Part shown: piece after piece, positions 1 through 5,187 of the stretch
Position numbering within the stretch: the first letter of the stretch is position 1
Layout of the letters: every line of letters starts with the position of its first letter
DNA from: Fimbriimonadia bacterium
GTDB taxonomy: Bacteria > Armatimonadota > Fimbriimonadia > Fimbriimonadales > Fimbriimonadaceae
Assembly: GCA_029824495.1 (NCBI GenBank)
Contig: JALGXY010000238.1
Location: forward strand, 1 to 12,520
Length of the DNA stretch: 12,520 bases
Reading direction: 5' to 3'
The notes under the pieces: model-generated
The model's database searches: none
Told to the model about the DNA's origin: nothing
What the model saw: the letters and a program-made list of their open reading frames with translations, nothing else
Translations under genes and position numbers: made by a program

Positions 1-1
1 C

Positions 2-1003
2 GATCTTTCAAACGTCCGTTGGCTCAGTGGCTTTACTGGCTCAGCCGGTTCCTGCATCGTCACTCAGGACCATGCCCTGTTCCTGACAGACAGCCGCTAC
101 ACGATCCAGGCGAATGAAGAGGTCGCCGACCTCGAGGTCCGTTCCTTTGGTGCCCCGACCACTCACAAGGAGTTCTTCAATCAGGCGCTTGGTGACTGTG
201 GCGTCTCTGAGATCATGTTCGAAACGAGCACGTCTTACGCCGCCGTTGAAGCGAGAAAGAAGGATCATGACAGTGTCGAATGGGTGCCGATGAGCGACAT
301 CCTGACCGAGCTGCGGAAGATTAAGACTCCAGATCAGGTTGCGAAGATCCAAGCCGCCTGTGCACTTGCCGACAACTGCTTCTCACATATCCAGCGGATG
401 ATTCAGCCGGGCGTCAGCGAGTACGACATCCTGCTCGACCTTGAGTTCTACTACAAGCGAAACGGCTCTGCCCCTTCCTTTGATCCGATCGTCGCCTCTG
501 GCCCCAACAGTGCTCGACCCCACGCCACGCCGAGCGAGAGAAAGCTCGAAAATGGCGACTTCCTCACCATCGACATGGGCTGCGTCTTGGACGGCTGGTG
601 CAGCGACATTACGCGCACCTACGTTGTAGGAGAAGCGAGCGAGCGGCACATCGAGGTCTACAACCAGGTTCTGAAAGCCGAAGTCGAATGCATCAATGCG
701 ATGAAGCCAGGAATCAATTGTGAAGACATCGACGCACTGGCTCGCAGGATTCTCGATGAAAAAGGACTGGCCAAATACTTCGGCCACGGGCTGGGGCATG
801 GCCTCGGCATCGACGTGCACGACTACGGTCGACTGGGCAAAGGATCTAAGGACGTGCTGACACCCGGTCAAGTCTGGACCGTTGAGCCAGGTGTCTACAT
901 CGAAGGCTTCGGCGGTGTCCGTGTTGAGGACGACGTTGTCGTCACCGAGGATGGCGTTGATATCCTCACTCACACCCCCAAGGAACTGACCTGCCTACCC
1001 TGA
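2..1003 (+). CDS. M24-family Xaa-Pro aminopeptidase/dipeptidase, 5' end outside window
   Basis: This is a dinuclear metal peptidase of the M24 (pita-bread) family that should remove the N-terminal residue ahead of proline in cytosolic peptides. The reading frame is open from base 2, and the first visible residues, NVRWLSGFTGSAG, are typical of the creatinase-like N-terminal domain, so only about 20 residues seem to be missing. The N domain covers roughly visible residues 1-110 and the catalytic domain 110-333. All five expected metal ligands are present: Asp at 572-574 (TIDMG), Asp at 605-607 (SDITRT), His at 797-799 (GHGLGHGLGID), Glu at 884-886 (VEPGVY) and Glu at 926-928 (RVEDD). The two supporting histidines, at 785-787 and 818-820, are also present. 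Its TGA stop shares one base with the ATG of the next gene, so the two are probably co-translated. The family is secure; whether it is an aminopeptidase P or a prolidase is not decided by sequence alone. Confidence 0.93.
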   Translation, partial: DLSNVRWLSGFTGSAGSCIVTQDHALFLTDSRYTIQANEEVADLEVRSFGAPTTHKEFFNQALGDCGVSEIMFETSTSYAAVEARKKDHDSVEWVPMSDILTELRKIKTPDQVAKIQAACALADNCFSHIQRMIQPGVSEYDILLDLEFYYKRNGSAPSFDPIVASGPNSARPHATPSERKLENGDFLTIDMGCVLDGWCSDITRTYVVGEASERHIEVYNQVLKAEVECINAMKPGINCEDIDALARRILDEKGLAKYFGHGLGHGLGIDVHDYGRLGKGSKDVLTPGQVWTVEPGVYIEGFGGVRVEDDVVVTEDGVDILTHTPKELTCLP

Positions 1004-1821
1004 TGTCTGGCCGTGTACTCCTAGCTGTAGACCAGTTTTCGCTCGATGCAGAAGGCGCTCCGGGCAGTCTTGAGGTCTCCAGCGGTGAAGCCTGGGCCGT
1101 CATGGGCCGCTCTGGCGCAGGCAAATCAGATTTTCTTGCCGCCGTTGCCGGGCTTGTACAGCCTGGCCAAGGTCGGCTTGTTGCGAGCTGTGAAGTTGAT
1201 GCTGCTGGTCTGGAGCCGCTGAAGAAGCGCGCCACAGCCCGTGGTCAGATCAACCCGCTAGACCCGACCAGGTCTGCCGAAGTCGTCGACGCGCTCGGGC
1301 TTGACGAGGTGCGGGACGAACCGGTCTTTAAGCTGCCGGCTGGTCTGAAGGCAGCAGTTGGGCTTGTACAGGCCTTGAGCGGCAAGCGAGAGCTGGTTGT
1401 GATTGACCATTTGGTTGACCTGCTCGATCCGTGGCGTCAGAAAGCGGCGATCACGGTCATTCGTGAGCAGGCACGAACTGGCCGATCTTTCCTGGTTGCA
1501 ACCGAGAGCCCGCTCGTTGCAGAACAGCTCGGCAGAGTCGTCCTCATGTCTTCAGGTTCACCGACCAAAGCAGACACTGTTGAAGCGCTAAGGCGAGAGG
1601 CAGGCCAGACGGAAATTGTGGTGGAAGCTGCCGATTCTGAGTCGATCAGGAGCCTCTGCGAGCCGTTCGCCCTGTCGATCCGGCATGAAGAGGGCGCGGT
1701 GATCATCAGGGCTGTTGAAGGCCAAGAAGCCGCCGTAGAGCTGCTTCTCAAAGGCTACGGACACGTGAAGTCGGTTACGATCAAAGAGAAGTCTCTGACC
1801 GACATTCTCTCGGTCTACTGA
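1003..1821 (+). CDS. Degenerate ABC-type ATPase with C-terminal accessory domain
   Basis: The 272-residue protein has the layout of an ABC transporter ATP-binding subunit: nucleotide-binding fold at about 1-190, then an extra domain at about 200-272 ending KEKSLTDILSVY. That ending resembles the C-terminal tail of NatA/CcmA-type ATPases (typically SLEDVF). Walker A is intact (GRSGAGKS, residues 35-42). The rest is eroded. The Walker B region reads ELVVIDHL, with His136 where the catalytic Glu is expected. The signature position reads LPAGL (111-115) in place of LSGGQ. The switch position reads ATES, with Glu168 in place of His. It may therefore bind nucleotide but hydrolyse it poorly or not at all. 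It overlaps the upstream peptidase by one base (TGATG), implying translational coupling, and meets selB tail to tail. No permease gene is in the window. The fold assignment is good; the substrate and role are unknown. Confidence 0.8.
   Translation: MSGRVLLAVDQFSLDAEGAPGSLEVSSGEAWAVMGRSGAGKSDFLAAVAGLVQPGQGRLVASCEVDAAGLEPLKKRATARGQINPLDPTRSAEVVDALGLDEVRDEPVFKLPAGLKAAVGLVQALSGKRELVVIDHLVDLLDPWRQKAAITVIREQARTGRSFLVATESPLVAEQLGRVVLMSSGSPTKADTVEALRREAGQTEIVVEAADSESIRSLCEPFALSIRHEEGAVIIRAVEGQEAAVELLLKGYGHVKSVTIKEKSLTDILSVY
1815..1821. other. Tail-to-tail stop-codon overlap
   Basis: The seven bases CTACTGA hold the stop codons of both converging genes: TGA (1819-1821) for the plus-strand ATPase gene and TAG (complement of 1815-1817) for selB. 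No space remains for a conventional terminator between the genes, so transcripts from the two sides must overlap or end inside the opposite gene. Confidence 0.9.
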
Positions 1822-3662
1822 ACGCGAACCGACCGCTTGTCGCCCTGCCTGACTGTAACGCCGAGGGCATCCAACTGCTCGAGCAGAGGGATCACTGTCC
1901 GGCGGCTGCCTCCAAACTTGTCTCGAAACTCAGACGCTGAAAACGGCTGTTCGGCGAACGCCTCGCGGACCTTTGAAGCCCAGAGGCTCAGGTCGCCAGC
2001 TGTCAAATAGATCCCCTCATCTAGCCAGACCAGGCGGCCCGTATCAAACCCAACGCTGAGGATCTGGTCGACTGCCTGTGGCGGGAGATTGAGGGATTGA
2101 GAAATCTTCTTCGGGCTGGGAATCTCCAAACCCGCGGAGCCGAGAAGCTCCTCTACGCGCTGAAGAAGAACCTCCTGCTTCGGCTTGAGGGTTGGCCTAA
2201 AGCTGATCTCAGCTATCTGGGTTCCCTTGACGCGAATTCTCGCCGAGGAAGCCAGTTGCGCGATGATCCTGTCGAGCGGTTTCCCGGCCCAGGGCAGGCC
2301 CGCCCGAGACACAATCCTCTCGCGAGGCAGCAGCGCCTTTTCTGGCTCTGATTCGTGTTCTTTAACCAATTGGTTGATAAACTTTTCAGCGGCCTGCTCC
2401 AAGCCAGAGCGGCTCATCCAGTGCCCTGCAAAGCCGACCATCTCGCCTGATTTCTTGAGGTCTTCGAGCGTCTTGCCGATCGCCTGCAGAGTCATACCCA
2501 CACCAGCGGCGAGCACATCCGTCGCAACCCCTCCAGGCTGACTCTCAGCGATTCTGATCAAGGCCGAAGAGATGTCTTCATCCGAGTCGTAGCTCGGTGC
2601 AGACGCGCTCTTTCGTCGCCGTTCTGCGGTGGGGTTAACAACAACTCCACCCCCCAACAGTATCGGCGGACTGTGGAGGCGCAGGATAACGGGCATACCG
2701 CTGCACGAAGCCACGGGATCATCGAAAACGACCTGGGCCAACGACTCATCTTGGTCGTTCAAGAACACTCGGCCAACCGCGTCCTCCGCACCGACAGCCA
2801 GCCGCACTCTCGCAGCGTGCTTTGGCCGATTGCGCCAATCAATCTTAAGGTCGATAGATGTCGATTCTGAGGTGATTCCGGGCTGAGCGACGATCATTCC
2901 TCGCCGAAGCTCTTCGGTTTTTATCCCCGTTAGATTGAGCGCTGTACGCATTCCCGGTGTGGCTGATTCGGGGGCATCGCCGTGAACCTGGATCGACTTG
3001 ACCCGCACCTTATGACCACCTGGCTGAATCTCAGCTTCATCGCCTGCTTTCACCACCCCGCCACCGAGCGAGCCGGTGACAACAGTTCCATGGCCCTTTA
3101 TTGCGAAAACTCGATCGATCGGCAGCCGCCATCCACCAGCTGCAGCCTCTGACTCTTCAAGAACGGCCTTGTCTAGGATCGCCAGCAGCTCATCGATGCC
3201 TTCCCGAGTCTGGGATGAGCAGGGGATGATCGGCGCACCGGAGAAGCGGGTCGTCTCGAGCCAGCCACGAATCTCCTCGAGGGCGAGCTCTCGGAGGTCT
3301 TCATCGAGCAGATCCGATTTGGTCATCGCCACGACAAGGTGCTTTATCGGCAGCAGCTCCAGAATCGCAGCATGCTCTTCGGTCTGGGGCATTACACCCT
3401 CATCACCAGCGATGCAGAGCAGCGCGGTCTCCATTGCGAGCGAGCCGACCAGCATGTTCGTCAGAAATCGCTCGTGCCCGGGTACGTCGACGATTGAGCA
3501 GCGTCCTGCTTGTGGCAGATCGAGGTGGGCGAACCCGATATCGATGGTCAGGCCACGGGTCTTCTCTTCAGGGAGGCGGTCAGCATCTATCCCAGTAAGA
3601 GCCTGAATCAGGCTGGTCTTCCCGTGGTCTACGTGTCCCGCTGTTCCGATCAGGCCCGGCAT
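1815..3662 (-). CDS. selB: Selenocysteine-specific translation elongation factor SelB
   Basis: SelB is the GTPase that carries selenocysteyl-tRNA(Sec) to the ribosome at UGA codons marked by a SECIS hairpin. At 615 residues it matches the usual length (about 610-640). The G domain has G1 GHVDHGKT (9-16), switch sequence EEKTRGLTIDIGF, G3 DVPGH (59-63), G4 TKSD (114-117) and a G5-like CSS near 148-150. Domain 2 has the family hallmark IKGHGTVVTG (188-197). Domain 3 runs to about 345. Residues 365-615 form the tandem winged helices that bind the SECIS; the last one has SRRTVIPLLEQLD (586-598), close to the classic SRKxAIPLLE pattern. The start is fixed by a Shine-Dalgarno AGAGGA six bases upstream, and the GTPase motif lies at the usual distance from it. 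It is the last gene of a minus-strand run, 10 bases after the hydrolase gene. I find no selA, selD or tRNA(Sec) gene in the window. Confidence 0.95.
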   Translation of the reverse strand: MPGLIGTAGHVDHGKTSLIQALTGIDADRLPEEKTRGLTIDIGFAHLDLPQAGRCSIVDVPGHERFLTNMLVGSLAMETALLCIAGDEGVMPQTEEHAAILELLPIKHLVVAMTKSDLLDEDLRELALEEIRGWLETTRFSGAPIIPCSSQTREGIDELLAILDKAVLEESEAAAGGWRLPIDRVFAIKGHGTVVTGSLGGGVVKAGDEAEIQPGGHKVRVKSIQVHGDAPESATPGMRTALNLTGIKTEELRRGMIVAQPGITSESTSIDLKIDWRNRPKHAARVRLAVGAEDAVGRVFLNDQDESLAQVVFDDPVASCSGMPVILRLHSPPILLGGGVVVNPTAERRRKSASAPSYDSDEDISSALIRIAESQPGGVATDVLAAGVGMTLQAIGKTLEDLKKSGEMVGFAGHWMSRSGLEQAAEKFINQLVKEHESEPEKALLPRERIVSRAGLPWAGKPLDRIIAQLASSARIRVKGTQIAEISFRPTLKPKQEVLLQRVEELLGSAGLEIPSPKKISQSLNLPPQAVDQILSVGFDTGRLVWLDEGIYLTAGDLSLWASKVREAFAEQPFSASEFRDKFGGSRRTVIPLLEQLDALGVTVRQGDKRSVRVQ

Positions 3663-3668
3663 TTGAGT

Positions 3669-3674
3669 TCCTCT
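3669..3674 (-). promoter_or_regulatory. Shine-Dalgarno site of selB
   Basis: On the minus strand the bases read AGAGGA, six bases before the selB ATG. The site overlaps the TAG stop codon (3673-3675) of the preceding hydrolase gene, so terminating ribosomes are placed directly on the selB start. This supports co-transcription and translational coupling. Confidence 0.75.
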
Positions 3675-4557
3675 AGATCACTGGTTCGAAATGATGTTTG
3701 ACAGGCAGGCCATCCTGAAGAACCCACATGTCAAATGCTCGGAAGCAGCAGGCGGCTCCCCAGCTGCCGTCAAGCCCAACGGCGAGCACAACGCTCGGAT
3801 ACTTGGTCGCTTCTGGACGGCGTCTTACCATGCTGGTGATGACCTCTTCGCAGCTCTCTTGGGGGGTCAAACCTCGCCGCAGACCTTCAACAACCCGAAA
3901 TGAGGCTGCAGTCTTCCAGAGCTCCTCGCCCCAGCCGGTCGCTCCAGCCGCCCCTGCAAGGTCATCTGCATAGATGCCGGCGCCGACGATCGGCGAGTCG
4001 CCGACTCGGCCTGGAAGCTTGAACGCGAGGCCGCTTGTTGAGCTTGCCGCCGCACATTTTCCGTTCTCAACACCAAGGACGGTCACCGTGTCGTGGGTCG
4101 GCACTCCGTCATCAACTGTGTGAACATAGTCCTTGCGCTTCTCATCTTGAGCCGCAAATTCGCTGTATCGGCGACACGAATCGGCCGTGTGAAGATTTTG
4201 GGGTGCATAGCCTTGGCTGATCGCAAAGTTTCTCGCTCCTTCCCCGCAGAGCATCACGTGATCGGTCTCGGTCATCACTTTTCGCGCGACTGAGATCGCC
4301 GGGAGGACATCCTCCATGCCGCAGACCGCACCGCACTCCAGAGTGTCTCCGGTCATGATCGAGGCATCGAGCTGAATTCGGCCTTCAGAGTTGGGGATCG
4401 ATCCACGTCCGATTGCCACCAGCTCGGGATAATCCTCGGATGCGGCCAGTCCAGCTTCGAGAATGTCGAGCAGCGATCCACCGCCTTTTGACATTTTGCT
4501 GGCGGCCTCAATCGCCACTTGACCCGGGCGATCCCAGGTCGAGAGAATTGTCTTCAT
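3673..4557 (-). CDS. Glycosylasparaginase / isoaspartyl-peptidase family Ntn hydrolase
   Basis: This 294-residue protein belongs to the N4-(beta-N-acetylglucosaminyl)-L-asparaginase family. These enzymes are made as an inactive precursor that cleaves itself to expose a threonine nucleophile, then hydrolyse the amide link of glycosyl-asparagine or related beta-aspartyl compounds. Cleavage is expected between Asp156 and Thr157 in the sequence THDTVTV. The residues I associate with substrate binding in the bacterial enzymes all have counterparts: Trp8 (STW), Asp64 (LDASIM), Arg184 and Asp187 (GRVGDSP), Thr207 and Gly208 (GATGWGE). The conserved STW motif lies eight residues from the ATG, which supports that start. 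I see no signal peptide, so the protein appears cytosolic, unlike secreted or lysosomal relatives. Its first 50 bases overlap the end of the upstream membrane-protein gene, and selB follows after 10 bases. The family is firm; the real substrate is not. Confidence 0.92.
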   Translation of the reverse strand: MKTILSTWDRPGQVAIEAASKMSKGGGSLLDILEAGLAASEDYPELVAIGRGSIPNSEGRIQLDASIMTGDTLECGAVCGMEDVLPAISVARKVMTETDHVMLCGEGARNFAISQGYAPQNLHTADSCRRYSEFAAQDEKRKDYVHTVDDGVPTHDTVTVLGVENGKCAAASSTSGLAFKLPGRVGDSPIVGAGIYADDLAGAAGATGWGEELWKTAASFRVVEGLRRGLTPQESCEEVITSMVRRRPEATKYPSVVLAVGLDGSWGAACCFRAFDMWVLQDGLPVKHHFEPVI

Positions 4558-5170
4558 TGGCAGCGAGAGTACCTTCGGGCTGCTGCAGCCAAGACTTGAT
4601 TTCCCGCTGAATTGGGCCGATCTTCATTCGGTTTCCAAGAAGGGTCGGTTTGATGCGCGGCTCCAGACGCAGGCCGATCTTCTCTCCGCCGACTTCGCCT
4701 TCGATTTTAATCCAACCGCCTAATCCGAGGATCGAATGGGCGTTCGGCTCTCGTTTGATGCCCGTGACCATTCGTCTAGGAATCTCAAATCTCCTTATTG
4801 ACCCAAGAACAACCAGCAGTTCATCTTCAAGTATCAGCCAGCCAAGATCTTCGTGATGGTCGATCAAGCTCTTGTGAGTCGGACGGGCAAATCCTACAAA
4901 CCACTTAGGAAAGGGGTCACCCGGACGCTCGTTCTGAAGCCTGATCGCCATCGCCTTTCTGACGCCGCCACTGCCAACCTGGCCAAAAAGACAGACTGCA
5001 AACCAGCCAACAACGATCGTCACGCCGACCCACATCAGAACCTTCAGGCTCGGACCGTGGGCGACAACCTCTTGAACGCCCAGGCCGATAGGAGGAGCGA
5101 CGAAAATCAACGGCACAAGACTGCCGATCAGTTGTCGGAAGAGCGTCCATCGGCGCTTGCCGGGCGACAT
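4508..5170 (-). CDS. Unrecognised membrane protein: two N-terminal helices plus cytosolic beta-rich domain
   Basis: I do not recognise this 220-residue protein. It has a basic N-terminus (SPGKRRW) and two hydrophobic helices at about residues 14-36 and 43-63, the second reading VLMWVGVTIVVGWFAVCLFG. The soluble part that follows, about 75-198, has alternating hydrophobic strands: WLILEDELLVVLGSIRRFEI, then a VTGIKREP turn, then GGWIKIEGEVGGEKIGLRLE, then an amphipathic helix, QREIKSWLQ. That pattern is reminiscent of bacterial PH-like domains, but this is inference from strand pattern only. The last 20 residues are polar, acidic and Gly/Ser-rich. I chose ATG at 5170. A TTG at 5182 would add four residues; neither start has a clear Shine-Dalgarno. 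The gene heads the minus-strand run, is divergent from the AddB-like gene, and overlaps the next gene by 50 bases. Confidence 0.75.
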   Translation of the reverse strand: MSPGKRRWTLFRQLIGSLVPLIFVAPPIGLGVQEVVAHGPSLKVLMWVGVTIVVGWFAVCLFGQVGSGGVRKAMAIRLQNERPGDPFPKWFVGFARPTHKSLIDHHEDLGWLILEDELLVVLGSIRRFEIPRRMVTGIKREPNAHSILGLGGWIKIEGEVGGEKIGLRLEPRIKPTLLGNRMKIGPIQREIKSWLQQPEGTLAANEDNSLDLGSPGSSGD

Positions 5171-5187
5171 AATACAGGCCAACTATG
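5168..5187. promoter_or_regulatory. Head-to-head start region with possible embedded promoters
   Basis: Only 14 bases separate the ATG at 5170 (minus) from the ATG at 5185 (plus); with the TTG at 5182 only two bases remain. On the plus strand CATAAT (5168-5173) matches five of six bases of a -10 box and would put transcription start a few bases before the 5185 ATG. On the minus strand CATAGT (complement of 5182-5187) matches four of six and sits similarly close to the 5170 ATG. No convincing -35 boxes are seen, and neither gene has a clear Shine-Dalgarno. This would fit leaderless or near-leaderless transcripts. The promoter calls are weak; the arrangement itself is certain. Confidence 0.3.

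Noticed and set aside
383..973. Open frame of 196 codons on the minus strand opposite the M24 peptidase
   Set aside because: The plus-strand frame holds every metal ligand; the minus frame has no recognisable motif or ribosome-binding site.
3076..3606. Open frame of 176 codons on the plus strand inside selB
   Set aside because: Serine/arginine-rich translation typical of an antisense shadow; selB is certain on the other strand.
3680..3690. T-loop-like GGTTCGAAA sequence suggesting a tRNA 3' end, possibly tRNA(Sec) beside selB
   Set aside because: The bases encode the conserved-length C-terminus of the hydrolase on the minus strand, and no acceptor, D-arm or anticodon stems can be formed around it.
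5171..5182. TTG at 5182 as the start of the membrane-protein gene
   Set aside because: It adds only four residues, has no Shine-Dalgarno, and an ATG lies four codons later. It remains possible but is less likely.
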